DNA of 32,869 nt. It comes from Kalaharituber pfeilii (Eukaryota > Ascomycota > Pezizomycetes > Pezizales > Pezizaceae). The notes beneath the pieces were generated by a model. That model did not search any database and was not told the DNA's origin. It saw only the letters and a program-made list of their open reading frames with translations. The position numbers and the translations under genes were made by a program. Below, in pieces: positions 11,824-23,458 of this stretch (position 1 is its first letter; every line of letters starts with the position of its first letter). The DNA is taken from positions 1 to 32,869 of the forward strand of contig WHUZ01000200.1 of the NCBI GenBank assembly GCA_015179045.1, read 5' to 3'.

Positions 11824-11849
<26 letters not shown>
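11824..11849. repeat. (GT)13 microsatellite
   Basis: Thirteen perfect GT dinucleotides, in the convergent gap between SAC3 and BRE1. Confidence 0.95.
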
Positions 11850-11856
<7 letters not shown>

Positions 11857-12991
11857 CTCTTGTTGTATACGTATATATATCTTCAAAACTGGGGATTATG
11901 GGATATAAAAAAAAAAAGAAAAAGAAAAAAGAATTATAGGCCCCTACAAGAAAATAAGAAAGGACCTCTTTTTGGTAGGTATATATATAAGTAACTTGGC
12001 AAATTAGTAGTAGTAAAAATGGTTGGATTAGTGATATGCATAGAAATTTAGCATATTTCACTTCTTTTGATGATGTGTGTGGGATATATATTATCAGATC
12101 AAATACTATAAGAATGCTTATTTCTAAAGTTTACCCTTACTATACTAGTGAACGCCGTTACCCTCAACATTTGAGTCTACACAACCCATGAATTACCCCA
12201 CTAACGCCAATTTCGTTGAAGTCCCACAATTCCACAATGATTCTAAGACTTTTTACATAAAAATCTAACTCCATTTCTCTCCCCAATAATACCAACCCAA
12301 CCCCGTCCGCTCCTTTTAGAAAAAATAAAAAAAATTCTAAGTGACACGGAATGAACTTTAAAGAGACAATCCGATAAAAATAGAGACACAAGGGGGGTCG
12401 AGAGAGGGCTCTTTTTATATCAAAAACACTCACGCCACGCAAAAAATAAAAACCGAACAAAACAGCTATCGTACAAAACATCTCATCATTAAATGCCATT
12501 CATGTATACAATCCTTCTCCCAGCGCCCCGTTCCGCTATCCTTCTCCCCATCTTCCCATTGGGACTCAACATGGACACTGTATCCAGCCCATTTTTTACC
12601 CTCAACCCAGTCCCAATAGTACCATCAGTATCCATCGCCAAACCCGAGGGTGCCCTAATGCGCCAAATTCCTGCCATACTATACTAGCTATATCGTACTA
12701 TAACTATCTGCACCACCATAATTTGCAACTAAACGACACCCCAATCAAATTGAAATTTCCCAGGAAAAACCCCATTTTAGAACGAAAAAGACATAGGTGG
12801 GAGGGGACAAAAAGGCAAAAACAAGTATTGAGATGTTCAGAAAAACACACAAGGATAAGAAAAGAGATACAGAAGCAAAAGCAAAATAAGAGACCCAAAC
12901 CCCAAGATATATATAAAAAAAATAAGAGTTTACCAAGACACGGTTACGAAATGAAGCAGCACAACAGAAGATGAAAAAAGAAAAGGCATTT

Positions 12992-15627
12992 TTAAACCCC
13001 CAAATACACAGGAATGATATCAGTTGCTGCAAATGCTCGTGCGCAAGTCGGACATTTTCGCGAACGCAAGGTTATCCTTTCTTCGGCACATTGCTTGCAA
13101 AACACATGACCGCACGAACGAATAGCTGTGTCTTTCCATCTGGACTTGCAAACCGAACATAGAGCGATTGACTAAGAAAAAAAAATAGCGTCAGCTCAAT
13201 TAAGCCTAAAGAATGCACTCATAAACACATACCCTCAGCGCTTCCAACTGGCTGTTTTCCGAGCCCTTAGATCTCTCAGCTTCCAAGGTCCGCGTAACCT
13301 CATCTAGTCTCACTTGTAGTTTCTCAAGCTCAATTTCGGCTTCCCTTCTCGAGCTAGACTCCTTGGCGAACGAGGCGTCCTTCACCTTTAAAGCATTTGC
13401 CAATTCCCCAACTTGCCGCTTGTAGGAGTCAATTGTGTTCGTGTGCTCCGTCAATTTGGTTTCTTGTTCTCGGTTCTTGGTGACAAGCGTATTCTGTATC
13501 ACCTTCATCTCTGCTAATTGCTTCTCCAAATTGCTCTAACCATGTGATTTGCCGAATTAGTTGTGTCCAAGCTCTTTGGATGTCGCGAGAATTTAAACAA
13601 GTTAAAACGTACCACAAGATGGGTGACAGATTTCTCAGCATCTTTCAGCTGTGCAATAATCTCCGAACTTTTGGCGTTCTGGTTCTTCAGCACCCTGTTT
13701 TCTTGCTGGAGGATTTCTTTCGTCTTCATGGCTGCGAAAAATTTCTGCTCTGCTTTACCCTTCTCCGCAATCAGCCGGTTCACAGATGGCTCCTTCTCTT
13801 CCAGCTCTTTGATTTTCTGCATCGTGACTTCCTTGGCCTTTTTGAAGGCACTTTCCAGCGGTGGTAGTTCATGAGACAATGCCTTGTACGCTTTCTCCAG
13901 TTGAATAAATTTTTCGAGTAACTCCTCCCTGCTGAGTTTAGAAGCCTCGGAATCAAACAAATTCGACTCGGTATTCTGCCCTAATTCTATCCGCAGCCGT
14001 TCAACTTCTGCTTCCAAGGCCGAGATTTGCGAGGCTTGAATCTCTGCCAGCTCATTGGCCTTTGTAGCTCCAGTTCTATGCTCCTCCTTCGCCTTTCGCA
14101 TACTCTGGTCCTGGATAAGGTCATCACGAGCTGCCCTCACTCTCGCCAAATCCTGTTCCACTCTCGCTAGCTGAGTCTGCAGCTCTTGGATTGTACTTCG
14201 TTGTTCATTCAATATCTGCTCCTTGAACTCTGTTCGTTCAGCTTCAAATTTCTCTGCCGCTTTTCGAAGATTGTTGTTTTCCGCTTCAATATGGTTGAAC
14301 CGATTAACAATATCCTCCAGCTTGACCTTGAGATTCTTATGTACATCACAATTCGAGATATCTTCTTCCGATAGCCTTCCAAATTTGATTGTAAAGTTGG
14401 TTACTTGCTCGGAAAGTCGAGTATTGTCCGCTTGAAGTTTTTGAATTTCTTCCTTTTGTTTGCTGGCAATTGCTTGCGCTTCTTTTCGAGCTTGATCCGC
14501 GTCCGTATGACCTTCTAACCTGGAGTCCGTTTCTCGATCCTTGGTAGAGGCATCTGGGCAACTGGATTCCCTCTTGACCTCCTGGTTGCTGCTGGAATTG
14601 AACATTGCTTGCCGTTCAATCTTTGCCAGTGACTGACTTTTTAATCTATCCATCTTCTTTTCGGCTGTCATATATTTTATCGTAGCTGTCGTTAATTGCG
14701 ATGTAGCCTCCTCTTTCTCCTTCTCCAATCGCTCAATCTGTGCCAGATATGCCTTTTCAGCAGCTAGCAGTTTTCCAAGTCGAGCTTGCATATCAGCGAG
14801 CTTCTCCGATGTAGGATTGTTCGATGAAGTTTTCAAGGCTTTGAATAAGGAATTAAGGTTAGATATTATGTGATCGCGCTTGCCAGCAAGATGCTCTGAA
14901 AAAACTAGCAACATTATCAAAAAGTAATGACGAAGGAAACTTGTCCGAAACTGTACATTTCTACATTAGAATGATGGCGATGTCTTTGAAGTGTTTGATG
15001 TTGATGTACAGCTGCCCTTACCTCCATTCTGATACACCTTTCCACCTTCCTCGGGACCGCCTGCGAGAAGCCGAACTTCATCCAGAAGCTACAGACACGG
15101 CAAGCATCAGCAATTTGGGTTCTTTCATCGGCAATTCAGGCGTAGACCTCATTCGTACCTGATCCACCAGACATCCATGATCCGAATGTGGTCGTCATGA
15201 TAAGTGGCCTTCTTATCCAATTGCTCGAGCCTGTTTTCTAACAAATTCCGTTCTCTCTTATATTCAAGCATTTGTCGAAAAATGGCCTCTTTTTGGAAAT
15301 GCTGCAGCGAATTGGAGTGTCAGCGGCCGCGCATGTACAATTTCGAACATTATGTTTCCCATCGGTGTAATACAATTTGGCCGAGGTAAAAACTTTTTTC
15401 GGGCGGTGTTTTGTGTATGTGTTGGTTAGGGAAAGGGGAGACAGGTCGGTTGACGAATTAGATAGAAGGCCAAAAAGAGCGGGTATTGGACTTACAATGA
15501 CATCTTCTTGACTCTGAGGCACTAGATGATTTGTTGACGAAGACGCCGGCGTCACTGCCTGGCGCTTGAGAGGCGGCGAGGGATCATCGGAGGAGTCGTG
15601 AGGAATAGCACGTTTCCTGTCCTCCAT
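12992..15627 (-). CDS. BRE1: BRE1, E3 ligase for histone H2B ubiquitination
   Basis: RING E3 that with Rad6 monoubiquitinates histone H2B, a step needed for H3K4 and H3K79 methylation. Exons in coding order: 15627-15496, 15301-15159, 15088-15022, 14895-13613, 13535-13233, 13171-12992; about 702 residues, typical for fungi. The start MEDRKRAIPHDSSDDPSPPL is followed by the conserved FQKEAIFRQMLEYKRER block, HDDHIRIMDVWW and LLDEVRLLAGG. A very long coiled coil fills the centre. The C-terminal RING (about 13010-13165) shows LCSVCK, SCGHVFCKQC and KCPTC, a C3HC4 pattern. All junctions are in phase except exon 2 to exon 3: exon 2 ends with two bases of a codon, while exon 3 must begin at a codon start, so the exon sum (2,108 nt) is one base short of a multiple of three. 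BDP1 is divergent on the other side of a 1.3-kb shared upstream region. Confidence 0.93.
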
Positions 15628-15966
15628 AGCAGAGACGACGGAGACGGGCACTCTGTCGGCAACAAGGGTAGAAGATCTCATTCAGAGATAAGGGGTTCCG
15701 ATAGAGGTGTTCGAACAAGAGATGGTGAGAGGACGGCCGGGAATAAAAATGGTTTGGCAGGGAGGAGTAGGGTGAAGAAGATTACGGACAGTGGCGAGGA
15801 GGACGAAGGAGGAGTGGGAGAGAAATCAAGGCAATTATTAGGGGAAGGGGGGAGGAGGTTGGAGATGAGTAGGTATATGAAAGGTGGACGCTGGAGGCAG
15901 GATCGGAGGAGCTAAAGAATGGCTGTTGTGCGTGCCGTCAATTATAAAGAGGAATTGTGGAAGTTC

Positions 15967-15992
15967 GGGGGGGGGGGGGGGGGGGGGGGGGG
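15967..15992. repeat. Poly(G) tract, 26 bases
   Basis: Twenty-six consecutive G on the plus strand, about 340 bp upstream of the BRE1 start. Such runs can form G-quadruplexes and are also prone to length errors in sequencing. Confidence 0.95.
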
Positions 15993-16842
15993 TGGTGGAC
16001 GTGGTGATGACAGGTGCAAGTCTAAAATTTGTCAAGAAAAGGCAGTGGTTGATTCAGTTCTACCGTAACGACGCTGGCGGATGACGGCGATTCTGCTTCT
16101 TGCTTCGGTATTCTTCTTGCTCTTCTAAGTGTGCTATCTATTCAGACACACACATGTACACAGAAAGCATACAGGAAGAGGTGTGCGATGGACACGAAAG
16201 TGCGTATGCAAGAGAGAAGGGCGATTAGAGTGGGAGGGGAGAGAGCGAGCGAGCGAGAGTGTGTGCGTGGAGGGGAGAAGGAGAAGGAGGAAGAGAGGAG
16301 CAAGAAGAGAAAAGCGGGGGGGGGTGCCGGGTGCCGGAGACGTGTCGAGGAGGCTTCGCTGGGGGGGGAGGGGGGGCGGTGGAGGAGGGCGAGCGCAGCT
16401 ATTCTCCAGAGCCTTCCGTCGCAGGCAGGCTCCGGATGCGAGTGCAGCGTGTGGATCACGCTCTGGTGCGTTTGGACGTGTTACCTCACAGGAGGGGGCA
16501 GGCAGACGCAGATGCACGCAGCGTCGGGGAGGAGGCAGGGCGGACGGGCGGATGGACGGACGGGTGGATGGAAGAAAGAGATGTGCGGCTGCTGGCTGGG
16601 GACGACGGCGCGGCGAGTGAAGCCTGGGCTGGCGGCCCAGCCCAGTCCTGGCCTGGCCTGGCCTGGCCGGCCCTCCGCGCTGCGCCTGCGGCTTCGGGGC
16701 GGCCAAGCTGCTTGGTGCGGCGCCGTGGAGCGAAGGCGTGCAGCTTGCCTGCCCGGCCTGCGGTGGCTTGGCGCCGGTCCGCAGCCTTGGCGTCATGCTT
16801 GGCTGCCCCGCGTGACTCCCCCATCTCATCCCATCTCCTCCA

Positions 16843-16862
16843 CCCCCCCCCCCCCCCCCCCC
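16843..16862. repeat. Poly(C) tract, 20 bases
   Basis: Twenty consecutive C, about 54 bp upstream of the BDP1 start. Shorter C runs follow at about 16902-16910 and inside BDP1 intron 1 (about 16951-16975). Confidence 0.9.
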
Positions 16863-16916
16863 GCCCCTCTCCGCCCTGCAGCACGCACATCACCCGGCAA
16901 ACCCCCCCCCGCAGCC

Positions 16917-19165
16917 ATGTTTGCCTCTGGCATCAGTTGAGTCTCTTAATCCCCCCCCCCCCTCCCCCCTCCGTAATCACGCAGCAATTCCGTGCTAACG
17001 CTCGCCTGCTGAAGACAAAAACACAAAAAAGTTCGCCCCGAGGATCACCCAGCGCCGTAAGCCTGGTGAGGGGCCTTCGTCGGCATCCACACTCACCACA
17101 CGACCAGCTTCAGCAACCCCAACCGAGCCGTCAGCTCCGGCAGAGCCGACACCAGCGACTTCAGCGCCTACACCTACGGTTACGCCCTCGGTACAGCATG
17201 CCGAGAGGACCCCGGCTGCCCTGCCCACCCCAGCTACCATTGTCCCCTCAACTACACCCTCCAGCCTTCAGCCAGTGACTCGCAGCTCCCCTGCTCCGAC
17301 ACTTATTACAGGCCAAGCTAGTCAAGATGATTATGAGGAGGAACACCAGGAGCAGGACAAGCCCGTAGAGCTCGCCAACCAGCCTGTGGTTGTCCCCACA
17401 GTCATTCCATCGCTGGTGCCCACTCCACAAGCTGCAGCGAGACAGACGACCCCCACATCTGCTCCAGAATTCCAACAGGAGGGGCCCACTTCCCCCCTAT
17501 GGTCAGCTGCACCACCTGCAGTAGTTGTTACTACCTCTGGAGTAGCACCTACAGTCCTAGCTACTCCAACGGTCCTCGCAACACCTCAAACAGGTACATC
17601 CTCAACTATCATTCCCGCGGTCCATAGCTCTGTACCGACAGTGATTGCAACTGGAAACCAACATAGTACGCAATCTTCGAAACTCCCCAGGAGTAGACGA
17701 ACGCACAGAACTACTCTCCGCTATTCGGCGAAGGATGATGATGACGATGAGGAAATGCCTGATCTTGAGGATGTGGACGATGACCGGGATGAAGATTACG
17801 TAGAGGAAGTAAGAGAGCGACTGCAAGAATCTAGTAGCGCTCAGGAGGAAGCTACAACCAACGACAACGAAGCACCCTCCGCCTCCAACACAAAAGGCAA
17901 AAGAAAAGCCAAAGCCCCGGCAAAGTCGCGCGCCTCGCACAAGGAAAAAACACCCACAGATCCTGCTGACCTTACTGCCAGTCCATCCATCACTGCAAGG
18001 AAACCCCGTGCCCCACCTAAACCCCGCAAACCATCCATCACCACCGCTGATACCGAACACACGGATGCAAACACAGAAGCCGTCCCTATACGCACCCGCA
18101 GACGGACCCGCGAAGCCACCCCTCCAAACGCAGAAGAAATTCAAATTATTCCCGGCATCGTCAAAATGGCTGACCTATGTCGCGATATCAAGACTGGGAA
18201 GAAATCCAAGCGGTTCCAGGAACTCGAGAAGCTCGACTGGACCGAAGTCGTGCGGAAGCAGCGGGCTAAGAAGGCACGACTTGAGGCCGCCAAAGCCGCT
18301 GGCGAGGACATTCCCGCCACAGAGTCCGTCGAGCAAAGACTCGAGCGCCTTGCGCAGGAAAATGTCGCAAATAGGCCCGCAGGGCCAAGACACGCAGTAC
18401 AGGTCCGCGTTGTTAACGGCCAAATTGTCCTGGACGAGGAGACCCTCCAAGTCGACCGGCGCGAGCTCGCAGCCGAGAACGAGGGCCCTCGGGAGATTGT
18501 GGAGGAATCCTCGCTTACGCGCCGCATCAATGCGGGGACATGGAGTAAGAGGGAAAAGCCTGAGCGGTGGGACCAAGAGTCGACAGATAGATTTTATGAG
18601 GGGTTGGGGATGTTTGGCACGGATTTCGAGATGATTGCGAAAATGTTTCCGGACAGGAGCAGGAGACAGATCAAGAATAAGTTTAATGCTGAAGAGAGGA
18701 AGGACCCAGGCAGGGTGACGAAGGCTCTAAAGACTAGGGTTGCTGTTAGTAAGTATTTGCGTTGCTCTGCACTGTGGGGCATAGAGCTATCGTTACCCTG
18801 AATTGCCTAATGCGATGGTTGGTATGTGTGCTAATATGGAATCCGCCACGGTTGAAATACCAGACATTGACGAATATTCCAAAGCAACCAACACTCAATT
18901 CGGCGACGCCCGCGAACTCGAACGCGAGCTCGAGGAAATGCGTGCGCTGCACGAAGCGGAAGAGCGACAGGCCATTGAGGCAGCGAAGGAGCTTCAGCGG
19001 GAACGACAAGCGGTGCAAGAGGCTGAGGCAGCTGCTGTGGGGGAGAACGTGATTGGAGTCATGACCAGCAATACAGGAGGGAAGAGGAAGGGGAAGGGCA
19101 AGGCGACGCAGTTTATCTCGAGGCATCAGGGTGGCGCAGAGGAGGTTATTGTGGGGACAATATGA
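16917..19165 (+). CDS. BDP1: TFIIIB subunit B'' (Bdp1)
   Basis: Subunit of TFIIIB, which with TBP and Brf1 recruits RNA polymerase III to tRNA, 5S and U6 promoters. Exons: 16917-16935, 17015-18748, 18864-19165; 2,055 nt, 684 residues. Exon 1 encodes only MFASGI plus one base. It is supported by a CTAAC branch site and GAAG acceptor before exon 2 and by the resulting start MFASGINKNTKKFAPRITQR, the family's short conserved basic motif. Residues ~20-160 are Pro/Thr/Ala-rich and disordered; an acidic stretch (17735-17810) and basic tracts follow. The extended SANT/Myb domain (about 18520-18730) includes WSKREKPERWDQESTDRFYE, FGTDFEMIAKMFPDRSRRQI and KNKFNAEERKDP, hallmarks of Bdp1. The last exon (IDEYSKATNTQFG, then a charged helix) matches the layout of fungal Bdp1 C-termini. 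The last acceptor (18862-18863) is less certain than the rest. Confidence 0.93.
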
Positions 19166-19811
19166 GGTGGCAGTTGCATGGGAGTGGGGGTGCAAGGGTT
19201 TATCCTGGAAGTGAGGAGCTTTAGGTTATTCTTTTTAAGCGTTGGATCTTTAATGGCTTTTAGCCCAATTTTTTTTCACCTGTCCTGCTGGCTCTTGTTT
19301 CGTTACTGGGGTTTGGCTAAGTTGTATTATTACCGTCCTTTTGTTAGGTTCAATTGGGTTGTATTGAAGTGGCGTTTCGGCAGGCGTTCTCGTTTCTGTT
19401 TTTCTCTTTTCACTTAATTTCGATTGTTGACTTCAAAATTGTTGGTGTTTGTCTCCGGGATGTTAATACTGTCTTCGGCATCAATATCGAGATAGATAAA
19501 TACTTGAAGAGAAGAAAGTTGATAAGCAAGAACAGTTTCTACTTAACTTATCTATTCTGTTTCGGGCCCGACCCATAATATTCCATTTCGCCGAAGTACA
19601 AGTAAAATTTTGATACGATAGGAAAGTGGGAAGAGAGAGAAATCACAATGGGAGGATACAGTAGTTAAGAGATAGGTTAACATGAAAAAAAGCCCCATAG
19701 CTTAGCATCATCATATCAAATCATCGAGTTGGATTGAAACAGTCTCGAACTGTAGTGAAATAGAACAAACTGGACATAGCATAGGAGAGATTTTGAAGAC
19801 GAAAGCTATAA
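19166..19811. other. Convergent 3' flanks of BDP1 and the karyopherin gene
   Basis: A T-rich to A-rich gap between two gene ends that face each other. No gene or stable repeat was seen. Frames at 19178-19578 on the plus strand are Phe/Leu-rich readings of T-rich DNA. Confidence 0.6.
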
Positions 19812-22800
19812 CTAGTCAAACTGAGGAGTGGCATAGCCGAACTCGTTTCCACGACATTGCAGCCAGAATTCCTTTGCTATTTGCGTCGTTCCCTTTGCTC
19901 CCCGGAGGCTGAATCATAATGTTTCAATCAGTATGAAAAGCCTATAACCCATCCATACACTTAAGAAAACGATTACATACCTCATTACCTTCTCCAAGAA
20001 CAATCGTTTGTCCGCATCGGTCACTTTCGGCGATGGAACTCCAGGTCTAAAGAGTACTGCTGAGAGCCACGACTTCGTGCGAGGTTGCTTGAACACAAGC
20101 TTCTTCAGTGGCTCACTCAGCCAGTCAACGTCACTCCTAGCTGCACCACCACCAATACCCTGGAGCAGCCTCAGTAAATACTCATCACCACAAAATAGGG
20201 AAAAGTGAATCATACCCAAACCAGTTTCTCAGCTAGCACTGGTCCGCATGCTTGCACTATGGAGTCAATGGCAGTTTGTACTTCCGGCCTGTCATCTCGA
20301 AGGCTAACCAGATTACTCTATAACGAAGACTTAGTATGTATCGCGTTAGATGTGTGCCATACAGAAACTCACCCAAAATGTGGACGCAGCCTTTTTCACT
20401 AATGTTTCCTTCACAGCCACAGAGTTCAACGCAAAGAGCAAAAGTCGTTCCGTCCTTGCCTTTGGTTCGAAATTCACAAGAACTTCTACGTACTTGAAAA
20501 GAAGCCTATTCAAAAAGTCCATAATACTCTGTGCGACATCTGGGTCCGTTTGAGGCTCTTGTAAGGAAGTTAGCATCAAAAAGCAAGTTATAGAGGTGAC
20601 TCCAAGCATACCTTGATACTTTTCAACTAGGGCCACAACCATCTCGAGCAGTGCCCTGGCTTGAGGAACGATAGATGTTGCTCCCTGTGTTGAATATGAA
20701 CTAATCATGGTTGCAGCTGTGGCAACAATAGTCTCAACCTGTCTGCTGTTGGCTGCCCTTTCAAGTAAGAAATTCGTAGTGACATGAGGAGGAAACACAA
20801 ATGCTCCAGGAGAGGACTCGGCAAATCCAGTCTTGAACACGCAGCATGCTGCGTCTACCACCTCTGGGTCCTCCTGCATAGCGACTACCAAGGCATGAAT
20901 CATATGAACAATCTGCGTTTGGATCATAATGCCTTTCTCCTGTTCCCAAAACGATAACGGGCGACTTTTGTCAGAATCCAGAAGTATTGGTTCATCTTCT
21001 GGAACTTGCAGTCCACGCCCCATGCTCGTGAGGCAACGCATCACTAACAAAGCCGTATCCTTAGCAGCGTCAAATTCACCCTGCTGTGCCAGTGAAAGAC
21101 ATACTTCCACATCTTTTTGAATCAGCCCAAGTAGAATAGAGATGGGAGATGCCTTTTCCTCATCGGTAAGCAGTGCCTGTATCACATAAGATATTGCGCA
21201 GACAACCCTCTCTTTAGCTAGCTCATCTGCGGAGGGAGAATGTGTGAATATCTCATATTGATATAAAAATGTGGATAGCTCGCCGGTGAGCGTATCTCTG
21301 CAAGATGAGCAAAGCTGAGATATAGACTTTGAGGCATTCCGCGCCAGTGAAGGTGAGGACAGCGTAGTGAATAGATAATTCAGCACAGCTGGAAGAAAAT
21401 CGGAATGTCTCTCGAAAAAGTCGGCATAGGAGCCTGAGGCGCATAAAGAATTAGCGGCGTAATAGCAGAGATGGGATGTCCATATACAAACCAATTAGAT
21501 TAACTGCTGTCCTACGGGCCTTCAAAGGAATATTATTACCCTCTGAAGAAGCAAGCAGGGTGAATAGTGGTGATCCAAATAATTGCTCCAAAGCTTCATC
21601 TTCGCTAGGCTGCTCCGTAAGACTATCACTTAATGAATTGAGACAGAACATTGTCGCTTCTATATCCTATTGGCTGATTAGCATTGGTCTAAATGGTTAT
21701 TCGTAGACTCCCGTACTTCCCAATCCGGGGCCACAAAACATCCGAGGATATGATTAACAAACTTAGTGAAAAGAGGGGCTTGCAAAAGTGGATAGGCAGT
21801 CTCCAACAAGTCTGCAAAATCTTTCCTGAACGATGTAAATCCTTCCCTGGCATCTTTGTTCCAACTTTCGGCGATTGACACTGGCGGTATCTTGATCTTT
21901 GCCCAATACTCTTGGATTGCTTGAAAAACGTGCCTTTTTCCTTCCTCCATAGCAGAGCCTCCATGATTCTCTCCTTCAGTTACTGGGAACTCCCCATCTA
22001 GCAGGTACTCAACCAATGAAGACCAGAATTCAAACGTTTGTGGGGATATCTCATCCTCCACAACCGGATACCCAGGAGCTGTGAGCATACCATGCATCAT
22101 CTGCATCAGTATCTCAGTTTGCGCATCTCTAGGGGTTTTTGCTATCCGTTGAACAGATGCTTCGGCAAACGCAATGATCAACCGCACGAACTGTAGCGGG
22201 TCAGTACCATCTTCGCCGGCCAATACTGCACGAAAATTAGACATAGCCCATGGTCCAGTCAAGTGGTGTTGCAAAACTTGTTTATCAGTTTCACTGAAAA
22301 ATGAACTGTAATTGATCAGAGCGTCAGTCAAAAACTCAGAGGTCGTCTCAGAAGTTTCATCATATTGTAGCCACTCCATAGCACGAGTGTTAAGAGCTTT
22401 GAGTTTGTCAATTGCCGGAATTGGTGCAACAAATGTCCGCATTGAGTAATATGCCCAGCTCTAAGAATATGTTAATGATGCTTCAGTAGCAATGGCAAGA
22501 CACGAGCATCATACACACCGTGAAACATTGTAGGCCTTCTGTTACTAGTCGAGTATCCAGGTGGCTACCGTTTCCTGTGTACTAGTTGAGCGCTGCTAAA
22601 ATGCTGTACATTTACCAGATCAACTTACCCTCTTTAGGTAGAGCAATAGCATTTTCTATTAGGAGGATTGCTTCATCTGCGTTCAACGAGACTTTCTCCC
22701 GAAAGTGATGACTTCACATAAAACATCAGACTTGAAGCTCAAGGCTATCAGGGCATGCGATACTAACTTTTTGATATTCCTTGTATCAATTTTTGACACT

Positions 22801-23458
22801 TCCTCTAAGAAGATGGCGGAGAACCATAGGGCAACAATCTTTTGGGTAGAAGTTGCTTTTTCGAGTAATTCTTGAGTTGCTGGGCAGCTATCAATAGCGT
22901 CAGGTGGGGTACGATGGTCACATAAACAACATATCAGGTGCCGGGTGCAGTGTGTCCATTTGTCTGGAAAGCGGGTGAAGAAAACGGCAAGAGTCGAGCA
23001 AAGCTTCTTGACGACCATTGTGGTAGCCCCTGCAGAGACTAATCGTATTAACCAGCCGATTAATGTGTCTAACAGGACAAACACATCTGCTTCTGCAAGG
23101 CTCTCCCTGGATTAGACTGGATGAGCTTGAGCAGGTGAATTGGAGTAAGTTCAGAGGAAGCCTACCAGTCAGAATTGAGCTTTACAATGAACGTTAAAGC
23201 GCCAAAGAATTGGACCTGTTGGTCTGGATTCCCCAATAACGCATCTGCTAACGTCCATCCATCTGCGGACCGCTGCACTTGCTGAAGTATTTCTTGCACC
23301 TTATTCACTGTTGCTGGGCTTCCTGGCTGGTATAGACGTTGGACCAACTGGGCAAATCAGGTGAGCGGAGTACCCTAGAGATCGGCTATGTGTGAATGCA
23401 TTGAACGTACCCGCACGACATCTTCTAACGAAGTAGGGTACTTGATTTCGGGTTCCAT
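19812..23458 (-). CDS. KAP122: Importin-beta family karyopherin, Kap122/Pdr6 type
   Basis: RanGTP-dependent nuclear import receptor of the importin-beta superfamily. Yeast Kap122 (Pdr6) imports the TFIIA subunits; the cargo here is inferred only. Twelve exons in coding order: 23458-23411, 23347-23166, 23106-22768, 22711-22629, 22574-22519, 22460-21717, 21666-21492, 21433-20612, 20557-20373, 20317-20216, 20159-19981, 19908-19812. They sum to 3,012 nt, exactly 1,003 codons plus stop, and all junctions are in phase. The start is MEPEIKYPTSLEDVV. The N-terminal LVQRLYQPGSP, IQ-type helix and VQFFGALTFIVKLNSDW resemble the Kap122 N-terminus (ELYSP...YFGALT). The rest is HEAT-repeat-like, including YADFFERHSDFLPAVLNYLF near residue 530 and LSEPLKKLV and IAKEFWLQCRGNEFGYA near the end. 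The intron 20558-20611 is 54 bp, a multiple of three without a stop, so a naive reading keeps it as coding. Intron 22712-22767 has a weaker GTTAGT donor. Confidence 0.92.

Larger units (their letters stand above)
11041..12991. other. Convergent low-complexity gap between SAC3 and BRE1
   Basis: The 3' ends of SAC3 (plus) and BRE1 (minus) face each other here. Most of the stretch is A/T-rich with T tracts (T23 at 11421-11443), a TTTTTC-type run (11571-11627), a GT microsatellite and A-rich runs. Several long apparent frames are only translated homopolymers (poly-Phe, poly-Lys). The one exception is 12489-12687, which is of balanced composition and open on both strands. It is discussed as a finding because neither reading is recognised. 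Confidence 0.6.
15628..16916. promoter_or_regulatory. Divergent upstream region of BRE1 and BDP1
   Basis: BRE1 and BDP1 are transcribed away from each other, so this 1.29-kb region should hold both promoters. It contains G26 (15967-15992), purine-rich G/A stretches (16200-16400), GGAC/GGAT-type short repeats (about 16535-16570), CCTGG repeats (about 16647-16670) and C20 (16843-16862) ending about 54 bp before the BDP1 start. The long open frames spanning 16.1-17.3 kb on both strands are G/C-rich, Arg/Pro/Gly-rich readings with no family signal and are not annotated. No TATA box is claimed. Confidence 0.5.

Noticed and set aside
11182..11994. Phe-, Lys- or Cys/Val-rich frames in the SAC3 3' flank
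   Set aside because: They are translations of T, A and GT simple repeats, not genes.
16131..17278. Long overlapping frames on both strands in the BRE1/BDP1 intergenic region (up to 339 codons)
   Set aside because: They exist because the DNA is very G/C-rich and low in stops; the peptides are Arg/Gly/Pro-rich with homopolymer runs, and they overlap the BDP1 exons in the wrong frame.
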